Shown piece by piece: positions 33,904 through 41,563 of a stretch of 64,000 nt of DNA; position 1 is the first letter of the stretch; each line of letters opens with the position of its first letter. Source of the DNA: Streptomyces sp. NRRL S-244 (GTDB lineage: Bacteria > Actinomycetota > Actinomycetes > Streptomycetales > Streptomycetaceae); contig NZ_JOCX01000001.1 in assembly GCF_000717915.1 (NCBI RefSeq), positions 248,001 to 312,000 on the forward strand. The letters are read 5' to 3'. The translations under genes and the position numbers were made by a program. The notes below the pieces were generated by a model. That model made no database searches. It had not been told where the DNA came from and was given only the letters and a program-made list of their open reading frames with translations.

Positions 33904-34320
33904 ATGACCATTGTGCTGAACGACTCGGTACGCAAGCTGCTCGACTCCCCGCACCCGGCGGTGCTCACGACCCTCAACCCCGACGGTGGTCCGCAGAGTT
34001 CGGTGGTCTGGGTGACCCGGGACGGCGCCGACGTGCTGATCTCCACCGAGCAGGGGCGCCGCAAGCAGCGGAACATCGCCCGTGACGCGCGCGTCGGGCT
34101 GACCGTCTTCGACACCGCCAACCCCTTCATGTACGTGGAGATCCGCGGCACCGCCACCCTCACCGAGGACACGGGCCGCGAGGTCGCCATCCGCATCTCG
34201 GAGCAGTACCTCGGGCCGGGCGCCGGCAAGGAGTACGCCGAGGCCCCGGCCGAGAACGTCCGCCTCGTCGTGCGCATCACCCCGACCAAGGTGCTCGGCA
34301 ACGCGACCAAGGCCGGATAG
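33904..34320 (+). CDS. PPOX-class F420-dependent family protein
   Basis: A 138-residue split-barrel flavin/deazaflavin protein. Typical features are PAVLTTLNPDGGPQSSVVWV near the N-terminus, LISTEQGRRKQRNIARDARVGLTV in the middle and YVEIRGTATLTEDTG later. Actinobacterial members of this length usually use coenzyme F420 in two-electron reductions of small molecules. The specific substrate is unknown. ATG 33904 is the natural start. Confidence 0.88.
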   Translation: MTIVLNDSVRKLLDSPHPAVLTTLNPDGGPQSSVVWVTRDGADVLISTEQGRRKQRNIARDARVGLTVFDTANPFMYVEIRGTATLTEDTGREVAIRISEQYLGPGAGKEYAEAPAENVRLVVRITPTKVLGNATKAG

Positions 34321-34338
34321 CCGCTTTCCCGGCCGCGG

Positions 34339-35277
34339 TCACGGCAGCTGCGGGCGGACCTCCGACCAGGCGTCGACCGCCGCCGCGAGCGGGTCGCCGT
34401 CCGCGAGGTGGGGCCGTACGAGGGCCATCCACGGCAGCAGGAGCTTGATGCGCCGCAGGTGCTGGATGCGGGGTCGCGGCAGGTCGCGCCAGGTGCGGGC
34501 CTCCGCGGCCGCCTCCGCCGGGGTCAGGTCGATCAGCGCCAACGCGTCCCGGCACAAGACCGCCGGGTCGCCGCCGCGGCCCGGGCCGAACTGCCCGATC
34601 AGGTAGCCCCGTACGGCTGCCACCTCGACCGCCCGGTCCAGCGCGTGCGAGCCCTCCCAGTCCGCCTTGCGGTGCGTCGCGGCCAGTGCCACCCCGCCCC
34701 AGCGCAGCCGGGTCTCCTCGGGCAGCCAGTCCCCCTGCATCCGGCCCACGGCCAGCGTCCGCAGGGTCAGCGGATGCGGCTCGTCCAGCAGCGGCGGGTC
34801 GGTGGCCAGCCAGGCCTCGATGTCCTCCAGCGCGTGCCCGCCGGGCGGGACGGCGGTCAGCACCTGGCCCCGGGCGAGCAGCGCGACCAGGGCGCCGGTG
34901 AGGTGGACCTTGGCCACGTGCCCGGCGTCGAAGAAGGCCACGGTGCGCCCGTACCGCTCGATCCGCCGCAGCCCGAGCCGCAGTTCCCCGACGGCGTAGA
35001 CCTGTCCGGCGCGCGCGACCCCGCCGAGGCAGCGGACCACGCACACTCCGCCCGTGACGTCGGCCTCCTCGACGGAGTACACCTGCAACTCGGCGATGGC
35101 CACTCCCGGCCCCCCTTCCCCGGCCGGGAGGCTACCCCCTGCCGGTGTCAGAGCGCCCCTCGGAGCGCGACCCGCCGGCCACCGCCACGACCGCAGCCGG
35201 ACGCCGGTCAGCTCGGGCGCCTCGTCGTAGTACGGCGCGATGACCGCGCCGTTGGCGACGAACCGTTCCCAGCCCAT
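34339..35277 (-). CDS. Uncharacterised 312-residue protein
   Basis: I do not recognise a family. The sequence is soluble, with a beta-rich N-terminal part (MGWERFVANGAVIAPYYD, then LQVYSVEEADVTGGVCVV and QVYAVGELRLGLRRIERYGRTVAFFDAG). That is followed by a helical part with patterns such as LEDIEAWLATDPP, LPEETRLRWGGVAL and IQHLRRIKLLLPWMALVRPH. The first 115 residues resemble translation-factor or GTPase accessory barrels in style, without a G motif. ATG 35277 lies 2 nt after the stop of the upstream GNAT gene, so the two are an operon. Confidence 0.7.
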   Translation of the reverse strand: MGWERFVANGAVIAPYYDEAPELTGVRLRSWRWPAGRAPRGALTPAGGSLPAGEGGPGVAIAELQVYSVEEADVTGGVCVVRCLGGVARAGQVYAVGELRLGLRRIERYGRTVAFFDAGHVAKVHLTGALVALLARGQVLTAVPPGGHALEDIEAWLATDPPLLDEPHPLTLRTLAVGRMQGDWLPEETRLRWGGVALAATHRKADWEGSHALDRAVEVAAVRGYLIGQFGPGRGGDPAVLCRDALALIDLTPAEAAAEARTWRDLPRPRIQHLRRIKLLLPWMALVRPHLADGDPLAAAVDAWSEVRPQLP

Positions 35278-35279
35278 GG

Positions 35280-36224
35280 CTAGGCGGGCGGCTCCAGGAC
35301 GAGCCGGATCTCCGTGACCTCGTAGCCGGCGCGGTCGAACGCGGCGGCCATGGGGGTGTTGACGGTGTCCGTGGTCGCGGTGATGCGCTCGGCTCCGGCG
35401 GCGGCGTGGAAGCGGGTGATCTCCGCCAGCACCTCGTCGATCAGGCCGCGGCCGCGCTGCTCCGGGACGACGCCCAGGTACCCGACGTTGCGGTGGTACG
35501 GGGTCGCGGAGGGGATGGCCAGGCCCGCGAGGGTGCCGTCCGGGAGGTGGGCCAGCCGCCACCAGGAGCGCTCGCCGGGGCAGTCGAGGTAGAACTCGAT
35601 GTCCTCGCGGGCCAGTTGCCCGGCGTCCATCGAGCGGAGCTCGTTCTGCGTGTGCAGGTCCAGGCTGCCGGCCGAGAGGCGGGTGAAGGCGTCGAGGAAC
35701 TCCTCGTCGGTGCCGTCGCGGAAGACGAGCCGCCCGGTGGGCTCGGCGGTCCCCGCGGCCGGGGTCCACTCGTAGCGCAGCCGCTCGATCTCCCGGGTCA
35801 GGCCCGCCTCGTACGCGGCCTTCTGGCGCCAGGCGACGGCGTCGACGAGCTCGGGGCGGGTCCGCCAGTCGCCGGGCAGCGAGACGTTGTAGAGCGGGAG
35901 GTTCCCGAAGGCCGCGTGCCCGGCGGCGAGCAGCCCGGCGGCGAGTGCGGCCGGGTCGGCGACGGAGCCCCGTATCTGGAGGCAGTCGAGCGCGAGGGGC
36001 CGCTCGCTGTCGGCGCGGCCCCACCACAGCGCGCGGCCCAGGACCTCGCCGTCTTCGTCCTCGGCGAACCAGATCCACTCGGGCCGGAACTGGTTCGCGG
36101 CGAGCTCCTCGCGGATCTTCTCGGCGGACAGGGCCTCGACGGGGCAGTCGGCCGGGTAGGCGAGGGCACGGTCGATGTCGGCGGGGTCTGCGGTGGCAGC
36201 GCGGAATCTCATATGGATGATCAT
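35280..36224 (-). CDS. GNAT family N-acetyltransferase
   Basis: A ~314-residue protein with two GNAT-like halves. The C-terminal half holds the acetyl-CoA loop (VGYLGVVPEQRGRGLIDEVLAEI) and the later TDTVNTPMAAAFDRAGYE helix; the N-terminal half is degenerate (EWIWFAEDEDGEVLGRALWWG). The substrate is unknown; tandem-GNAT proteins include mycothiol synthase and antibiotic-modifying enzymes, but no specific match is claimed. The start is ambiguous between GTG 36227, ATG 36224 and ATG 36212. The next gene starts 2 nt downstream. Confidence 0.82.
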   Translation of the reverse strand: MIIHMRFRAATADPADIDRALAYPADCPVEALSAEKIREELAANQFRPEWIWFAEDEDGEVLGRALWWGRADSERPLALDCLQIRGSVADPAALAAGLLAAGHAAFGNLPLYNVSLPGDWRTRPELVDAVAWRQKAAYEAGLTREIERLRYEWTPAAGTAEPTGRLVFRDGTDEEFLDAFTRLSAGSLDLHTQNELRSMDAGQLAREDIEFYLDCPGERSWWRLAHLPDGTLAGLAIPSATPYHRNVGYLGVVPEQRGRGLIDEVLAEITRFHAAAGAERITATTDTVNTPMAAAFDRAGYEVTEIRLVLEPPA

Positions 36225-36262
36225 CACTCGCGGTCCGTCATCCCACCAATGCTTTCCACACG

Positions 36263-36303
36263 CCGAAGCCCCCCTCGCGGTGCGGTGGCGAGGGGGACTT
36301 CGG
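36263..36303 (-). terminator. Terminator of first bkd operon
   Basis: Stem-loop CCGAAGcCCCCCTCGC / GCGAGGGGGaCTTCGG with one internal mismatch and a 9-nt loop, located just past the E2 stop on the minus strand. Confidence 0.75.
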
Positions 36304-36326
36304 GTGCCGGACGGTGGCCGGGTGCG

Positions 36327-37790
36327 CTACGACCAGGTGACGAGGCGGCGCGGGTGTTCCAGGACGGCCGCGATGTCCGCCAGGAACTTCGAGCCGAGCT
36401 CTCCGTCGATGAGGCGGTGGTCGAACGACAGCGCCAGGGTGGTGACGTGGCGCGGCTTCACCTTGCCCTTGTGGACCCACGGCTGGAGCTTGATCGCGCC
36501 GACCGCGAGGATCGCGGACTCGCCGGGGTTCAGGATGGGCGTACCGGTGTCGACGCCGAAGACGCCGACGTTGGTGATGGTGATGGTGCCGTTCTGCATG
36601 TCGGCCGGGGAGGTCTTGCCGTCGCGGGCCGTGCCGACCAGCTCGGACAGGGCCGTCGACAGCTCGCCGAGGGTCTTGGTGTGCGCGTCCTTGATGTTCG
36701 GGACGATCAGACCCCGCGGGGTGGCCGCCGCGATGCCCAGGTTGACGTAGTGCTTGAGCACGATCTCCTGGGCCGCCTCGTCCCAGGACGCGTTGACGTC
36801 CGGGTTGCGGCGGATGGCGACCAGCACCGCCTTGGCGATGAGCAGCAGCGGGTTGATCCGCAGACCGGCGAGGTCCGGGTCGGCCTTGAGCTCCTGGACC
36901 AGCTTCATCGTGCGGGTCACGTCGAAGGTGATGAACTCGGTGACGTGCGGCGCGGTGAACGCGGAGCCGACCATCGCCTGGGCGGTGACCTTGCGGACGC
37001 CCTTGACCGGGATACGGGTCTCCCGGGCCTCCGGGAGACCCGTTGCCGCCGTTGCCGCCGGCTGGACGGGCACCGATACGGCCGGAGCCGGCGCGGGCGC
37101 CGCCTGCGGGGTGATCGCGGCCGCGGCGGCGGCGTGCACGTCCTCGCGGGTCACGACCCCGCCCTCCCCCGTGGGCACCACGGAGGCCAGGTCGATGCCG
37201 AGGTCCTTGGCGAGCTTGCGCACCGGCGGCTTCGCCAGCGGGCGCTCCCCGACGGCGTGGCCGCTGCCGCTGCCGTTCAGCCCGGCGGCGGCCGGAGCCG
37301 CCTCCGGCTGGGCCGGTACGGCCGGCAGGGCCACCGCGGCGGTGCCGTTCTGCGCGGCCGCCGCGCCCGGCACGGCCTTGCGCGGGCGGCGCTTCGTCGA
37401 GGCCTGGGAGACCCCGTAGCCGACCAGGACGGGCTGGCGGGCCGCGGCGGCCGGCTCCTCGGCGGCCTCGGCCGGAGCCGGAGCCGACGCCGGAGCCGCA
37501 GCAGCGACAGGGGCCTCGACAACAGCGGCAGCCGCGGGGGCCTCCGCCGCACCCGTCTGCACCGAGATGATCACCTGGCCGACATCGACCGTGGTGCCCT
37601 CCTCGAACAGCAGCGCGTGCACGACACCGTCGAACGGGATCGGCAGCTCCACGGCCGCCTTCGCCGTCTCGACCTCGCAGACGACCTGACCGTCGGTGAC
37701 CGTGTCACCCGGCTGGACGTACCACTTGAGGATCTCGGCCTCGGTGAGGCCCTCGCCCACATCGGGCATCTTGAATTCGCGGATCGTCAC
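36327..37790 (-). CDS. bkdC: Branched-chain 2-oxo acid dehydrogenase E2 (dihydrolipoyl acyltransferase), operon 1
   Basis: A 487-residue E2 core subunit. One lipoyl domain (about 1-76; Lys in VETAKAAVELP), an Ala/Pro linker, a peripheral-subunit-binding domain (about 170-205; VRKLAKDLGIDLASVV) and the catalytic acyltransferase domain ending with LSFDHRLIDG carrying the His-Asp catalytic motif. It passes acyl groups from E1 to CoA to give isobutyryl-, isovaleryl- and 2-methylbutyryl-CoA, which also prime branched fatty acids and some polyketides. GTG 37790 has gaggagag upstream, fused to the E1-beta stop. No E3 gene is present in the window. In the S. avermitilis scheme this operon corresponds best to bkdFGH (this gene bkdH). 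Confidence 0.93.
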   Translation of the reverse strand: MTIREFKMPDVGEGLTEAEILKWYVQPGDTVTDGQVVCEVETAKAAVELPIPFDGVVHALLFEEGTTVDVGQVIISVQTGAAEAPAAAAVVEAPVAAAAPASAPAPAEAAEEPAAAARQPVLVGYGVSQASTKRRPRKAVPGAAAAQNGTAAVALPAVPAQPEAAPAAAGLNGSGSGHAVGERPLAKPPVRKLAKDLGIDLASVVPTGEGGVVTREDVHAAAAAAITPQAAPAPAPAVSVPVQPAATAATGLPEARETRIPVKGVRKVTAQAMVGSAFTAPHVTEFITFDVTRTMKLVQELKADPDLAGLRINPLLLIAKAVLVAIRRNPDVNASWDEAAQEIVLKHYVNLGIAAATPRGLIVPNIKDAHTKTLGELSTALSELVGTARDGKTSPADMQNGTITITNVGVFGVDTGTPILNPGESAILAVGAIKLQPWVHKGKVKPRHVTTLALSFDHRLIDGELGSKFLADIAAVLEHPRRLVTWS

Positions 37791-37803
37791 GGGAACGCTC
37801 TCC

Positions 37804-38784
37804 TCAGTACGCAAGCGAGCGGTCGACGGCGTCGAGCACCCTGTCCAGGCCCGGCAGGTACTCGTCCTCCAGGCGGGCCGGCGGGTACGGGGCGTGGAAT
37901 CCGCCCACGCGCAGCACCGGCGCCTCCAGGTGGTAGAAGCACCGCTCCGTGATGCGAGCGGCGATCTCCGCGCCCGTGCCCAGGAAGACCGGGGCCTCGT
38001 GGACGACCACGAGCCGGCGGGTCTTCTCCACCGAGGCCTGCAGCCCGTCGAAGTCGATCGGGGACATCGAGCGCAGGTCCACGACCTCCACCGACTTGCC
38101 CTCCTCGGCCGCCGCGGCCGCCGCCTCCAGGCAGACCTTCACCATCGGGCCGTACGCGGCGAGGGTGAGGTCCGAGCCCTCCCGCGTCACCCGCGCCGCG
38201 TGCAGGGCGTCCGGGATCGCGTCGGTGTCGACCTCGCCCTTGTCCCAGTAGCGCCGCTTCGGCTCGAAGAAGATCACCGGGTCGTCGCTGAGGATCGCCT
38301 GCTGGAGCATCCAGTACGCGTCGCTCGCGTTCGAGGGCGAGACCACCTTCAGGCCCGGGACGTGCGCGAACAGCGCCTCGGGGGACTCCGAGTGGTGCTC
38401 CACCGCGCCGATGCCGCCCGCGTACGGGATGCGCACGACGACCGGCATCTTGACCTTGCCCAGCGCCCGCGCGTGCATCTTCGCGAGCTGCGTGACGATC
38501 TGGTCGTACGCGGGGAAGACGAACCCGTCGAACTGGATCTCCACCACGGGCCGGTAGCCGCGCAGCGCCAGGCCGATCGCCGTGCCGACGATGCCCGACT
38601 CGGCGAGCGGGGTGTCGATGACCCGCTCCTCGCCGAAGTCCTTCTGCAGGCCGTCGGTGATCCGGAAGACACCGCCCAGCTTGCCGACGTCCTCGCCCAT
38701 GATCAGGACCTTCGGGTCCTGCTCCAGGGCCTTGCGCAGGGACTCGTTGAGCGCCTTCGCGATCGACATCTTCTCGACAGCCAT
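37804..38784 (-). CDS. bkdB: Branched-chain 2-oxo acid dehydrogenase E1 beta, operon 1
   Basis: A 326-residue E1-beta subunit with a transketolase-like pyrimidine-binding domain (IMGEDVGKLGGVFRITDGLQ, DTPLAESGIVGTAIGLA, EIQFDGFVFPAYDQ) and C-terminal transketolase domain (YGPMVKVCLEAA, EVVDLRSMSPID). It pairs with E1-alpha to decarboxylate branched 2-oxo acids with TPP. ATG 38784 shares one base with the E1-alpha stop (TGATG), implying coupled translation. About 326 residues is usual for the subunit. Confidence 0.95.
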   Translation of the reverse strand: MAVEKMSIAKALNESLRKALEQDPKVLIMGEDVGKLGGVFRITDGLQKDFGEERVIDTPLAESGIVGTAIGLALRGYRPVVEIQFDGFVFPAYDQIVTQLAKMHARALGKVKMPVVVRIPYAGGIGAVEHHSESPEALFAHVPGLKVVSPSNASDAYWMLQQAILSDDPVIFFEPKRRYWDKGEVDTDAIPDALHAARVTREGSDLTLAAYGPMVKVCLEAAAAAAEEGKSVEVVDLRSMSPIDFDGLQASVEKTRRLVVVHEAPVFLGTGAEIAARITERCFYHLEAPVLRVGGFHAPYPPARLEDEYLPGLDRVLDAVDRSLAY

Positions 38785-40007
38785 CAGTTGCCCTCCTCGG
38801 CCGACTCGAAGGAAGCGAGGTACGCGGCGAACTGGGCGCGCTCCTCGTCGACGAGCGCGTGCCCGTCCGCGTAGACGTTCTCGAAGATCGCCATGGTGTC
38901 GGGGTCGGGCATGGCGCGCACGACCTCGCGCACCCGCTTGCCCAGCGCCTCGCTCTCGACCTCCAGGGCCTCGAAGAAGGCCTCGTCGGCCCCGCCGCTC
39001 GCCAGCAGGTACGTCTTCAGGCGCAGGATCGGGTCCTTCGCCTCCCAGGCCTGCGTCTCCTCGTCCCGCCGGTACTTCGTCGGGTCGTCGGAGGTGGTGT
39101 GCGCGCCCATGCGGTACGTGAACGCCTCGACCAGGGTCGGACCCTCGCCCGCGCGGGCCCGCGCCAGCGCCCAGCGGGTGACCGCGAGGCAGGCCAGGAC
39201 GTCGTTGCCGTCCACGCGGACGCCCGGGAAGCCGAAGCCCTGGGCGCGCTGGTACAGCGGCACGCGCATCTGGCGCTCGGTCGGCTCGGAGATCGCCCAC
39301 TGGTTGTTCTGGCAGAAGAACACCACGGGGGAGTTGTAGACGGCCGAGAAGGTGAACGCCTCGGCGACGTCACCCTGGCTGGACGCGCCGTCGCCGAAGT
39401 AGGCGATGACCGCGGAGTCCGCGCCGTCCTTGGCCACGCCCATCGCGTAACCGGTCGCGTGCAGCGTCTGCGAGCCGATGACGATCGTGTACAGGTGGAA
39501 GTTGTTGGTGTTCGGGTCCCAGCCGCCGTGGTTCACGCCGCGGAACATGCCGAGCAGGTTCGTCGGGTCGACGCCGCGGCACCAGGCCACACCGTGCTCG
39601 CGGTACGTGGGGAACACGTAGTCGTCGTCGCGCAGCGCGCGGCCGGAGCCGATCTGGGCGGCCTCCTGGCCGAGCAGCGAGGCCCACAGGCCCAGCTCGC
39701 CCTGGCGCTGGAGGGCGGTCGCCTCGCCGTCGAAGCGGCGGGTCAGGACCATGTCGCGGTAGAGCCCGCGCAGGTCCTCGGTGGTGATGTCCTCGACGAA
39801 GGAGAGGAACTCCGCGGCGTCGGGATTGTCCGCTGCGCTGACCCGTTCACCCTCGGGCGTCAGCAGCTGTACGAGCTGGGGCTCGGCGTTCTGCGCGGTG
39901 GCGGCAGCCTTGGCAGCGGGGGCCTTGGCGGCGCTCGCCGCGCCTGCCGCCCGCTTGGTGCCGCTGCTGCGTCGCGGCTTGCGCGCGGCAGTGCTCTCCA
40001 CGGTCAC
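38784..40007 (-). CDS. bkdA: Branched-chain 2-oxo acid dehydrogenase E1 alpha, operon 1
   Basis: A 407-residue E1-alpha subunit. The TPP-binding motif GDGASSQGD...NNQWAIS is intact, and the phosphorylation-loop equivalent YRMGAHTTSDDPTKYR is present. The first ~50 residues are an Ala/Lys/Arg-rich extension not found in the second operon's copy. GTG 40007 is chosen with ggaggag just upstream. First gene of an E1-alpha/E1-beta/E2 operon, divergent from an orphan response regulator 308 nt away. In S. avermitilis naming, the size suits bkdF. Confidence 0.94.
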   Translation of the reverse strand: MTVESTAARKPRRSSGTKRAAGAASAAKAPAAKAAATAQNAEPQLVQLLTPEGERVSAADNPDAAEFLSFVEDITTEDLRGLYRDMVLTRRFDGEATALQRQGELGLWASLLGQEAAQIGSGRALRDDDYVFPTYREHGVAWCRGVDPTNLLGMFRGVNHGGWDPNTNNFHLYTIVIGSQTLHATGYAMGVAKDGADSAVIAYFGDGASSQGDVAEAFTFSAVYNSPVVFFCQNNQWAISEPTERQMRVPLYQRAQGFGFPGVRVDGNDVLACLAVTRWALARARAGEGPTLVEAFTYRMGAHTTSDDPTKYRRDEETQAWEAKDPILRLKTYLLASGGADEAFFEALEVESEALGKRVREVVRAMPDPDTMAIFENVYADGHALVDEERAQFAAYLASFESAEEGN

Positions 40008-40315
40008 GTGTTGCTCCTCCGTCGGTCCGGCTCCCGGGTTCTCCGGGGTCCAGTGCGGCTCACCCGGATCCGTACCAGCGCACAAGGGTGGGTGCGCGTC
40101 ATGTACGGATTCGGGCGTGACAGGTGCCCCGGCAAGTGCCCTGCGCAATGCACGTTACCCAGTGCGCCGCATAACTGCGAAACCCCACTTGACCTGCGTT
40201 TTTGCTTGGATTTCCAAGTAAATCGGCAGGGCGGGGAACAACCACTGGTCACAGCCTTGCAGGGGGCCGGAACAACGGCACGTTATCCCGGGTAACGACC
40301 GCAGGGAAGGGGTGA
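40008..40315. other. Divergent intergenic region between bkd operon 1 and response regulator
   Basis: A 308-nt gap with no coding frame I trust. It holds two small inverted repeats: CTTGG-attt-CCAAG (40205-40218) and GTTA-tcccggg-TAAC (40282-40296). A related GTTACCC copy lies at about 40154. These may be operators for the divergent promoters. A TTGACC hexamer at 40189 lacks a well-spaced -10 box on the plus strand. Confidence 0.45.
40205..40218. promoter_or_regulatory. Inverted repeat CTTGG-N4-CCAAG in bkd operon 1 upstream region
   Basis: Perfect 5-bp arms around a 4-nt AT-rich centre in the AT-richest part of the divergent gap. Lrp-type and other dimeric regulators bind sites of this type; assignment is speculative. 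Confidence 0.35.
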
Positions 40316-40996
40316 GTGTGTGAAACTGAGTTCGTGCGCGAAGACGGAAAAATCAAGGTATTCCTCCTGGACGACCACGAAGTGGTACGTCGGGGTGTCC
40401 ATGAGCTCCTTTCGGTCGAAGACGACATCGAGATCGTCGGCGAGGCAGGCACCGCCGCGGACGCGCTGGTCCGCATCCCCGCCACCCGGCCCGACGTGGC
40501 CGTGCTCGACGTGCGCCTGCCGGACGGCAGCGGTGTGGAGGTCTGCCGCGAGGTCCGCTCGCAGGACGAGGACATCAAGTGCCTGATGCTGACCTCGTTC
40601 GCCGACGACGAGGCCCTCTTCGACGCGATCATGGCCGGAGCCTCCGGTTACGTGCTCAAGGCGATCCGCGGCAATGAGCTGCTCAGCGCCGTACGGGACG
40701 TCGCGGCCGGCAAGTCGCTGCTGGACCCGGTCGCCACGGCGCGGGTGCTGGAGCGGCTGCGCGACGGCAAGAACGGCAAGGGCGACGACCGCCTGGCCAA
40801 CCTCACCGAGCAGGAGCGGAAGATCCTCGACCTGATCGGCGAGGGCCTGACCAACCGCGTCATCGGCGAGCGGCTGCACCTGGCCGAGAAGACCATCAAG
40901 AACTACGTCTCCAGCCTGCTGTCCAAGCTGGGCATGGAGCGCCGCTCCCAGGCCGCGGCGTACGTGGCCCGGCTGCAGGCCGAGCGGCGCGCCTGA
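40316..40996 (+). CDS. Orphan NarL/DevR-type response regulator
   Basis: A 226-residue regulator. The receiver domain (about 13-130) has the acidic pair in FLLDDHE, phospho-acceptor Asp65 in VLDVRLPDG, switch Thr in LTSFADDEA and Lys in YVLKAIRG. The LuxR-type helix-turn-helix (about 160-220) reads LTEQERKILDLIGEGLTNRVIGERLHL. No histidine kinase gene lies nearby, so it is orphan here; its position beside the bkd operon matches the actinobacterial DevR-like regulator known in S. coelicolor at this place. GTG 40316 follows gggaagggg. Confidence 0.93.
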   Translation: MCETEFVREDGKIKVFLLDDHEVVRRGVHELLSVEDDIEIVGEAGTAADALVRIPATRPDVAVLDVRLPDGSGVEVCREVRSQDEDIKCLMLTSFADDEALFDAIMAGASGYVLKAIRGNELLSAVRDVAAGKSLLDPVATARVLERLRDGKNGKGDDRLANLTEQERKILDLIGEGLTNRVIGERLHLAEKTIKNYVSSLLSKLGMERRSQAAAYVARLQAERRA

Positions 40997-41010
40997 GGTC
41001 CGTTCGCTCC

Positions 41011-41059
41011 GTCCACGGCGTTCACGGCGTTCACGCTTCACGGCGTTCACGCCGTTCAC
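41011..41059. repeat. 9-bp tandem repeat (GTTCACGGC)
   Basis: Units gtccacggc, gttcacggc, gttcacgct, a 7-nt partial unit, gttcacgcc and gttcac lie between the response regulator and a PPOX gene. Period is nine, not the eleven of PHO boxes. Confidence 0.8.
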
Positions 41060-41133
41060 TCGGGACCAACGTCCCCGATCATCGGGGCGGCCTCCTCTTT
41101 TCGGCCGAGGCATCCGTACCGGAGAGTAGACCC

Positions 41134-41550
41134 ATGTCTCCGGAGGAACTCCACGCCATCGAACTGCTGCGCCGGGTGCCGTACGGCAGGGTGGCCACCA
41201 GCATGCGCGCGCTGCCCTTCCTCGCCCTCGCCCGCCACATCGTGGTGGACGGCAACGTCGTGCTGAGAATGCACGCGGGCTTCGGCTACCACCAGGCGTG
41301 CAACGGCAGCGTGGTGGCCTACGGCGCGGACAACTTCAATTCGGCGGACCCCCGCCTGTGGTCGGTGCAGTTCACCGGAACGGCCCAGACCGTCGAGCCG
41401 ACCACCCGGGAACTGGAACTGTTCGGACCGGTTCCGCATTTCGTGGACGGCGCGGTCTTCGACCCCGTCTACATGCGCATCGAGCCCCAGTTCGTCACCG
41501 TGCACTCCCTGGCCGGAAATCCGGACAGGGAGTACCAGCACGCCCTCTGA
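41134..41550 (+). CDS. Pyridoxamine 5'-phosphate oxidase family protein
   Basis: A 138-residue split-barrel flavoprotein-like sequence: LLRRVPYGRVATSMRALPFLAL at the N-terminus, HIVVDGNVVLRM, then VVAYGADNFNSADPRLWSVQFTGTAQ and YMRIEPQFVTVHSL. Such small proteins bind FMN, F420 or haem; several lie beside DevR-like regulators, which fits this neighbourhood. The function is not established. ATG 41134 has ggagag about 10 nt upstream. Confidence 0.85.
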   Translation: MSPEELHAIELLRRVPYGRVATSMRALPFLALARHIVVDGNVVLRMHAGFGYHQACNGSVVAYGADNFNSADPRLWSVQFTGTAQTVEPTTRELELFGPVPHFVDGAVFDPVYMRIEPQFVTVHSLAGNPDREYQHAL

Positions 41551-41563
41551 GCTGCGAATTCCC

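Noticed and set aside
40189..40224. TTGACC with TAAATC as a plus-strand promoter for the response regulator
   Set aside because: The spacing is 24 nt, too long for a standard sigma-70-type promoter.
41011..41059. PHO boxes for PhoP
   Set aside because: GTTCAC cores repeat every 9 bp rather than 11, and one unit is broken, so the match to the consensus arrangement is poor.
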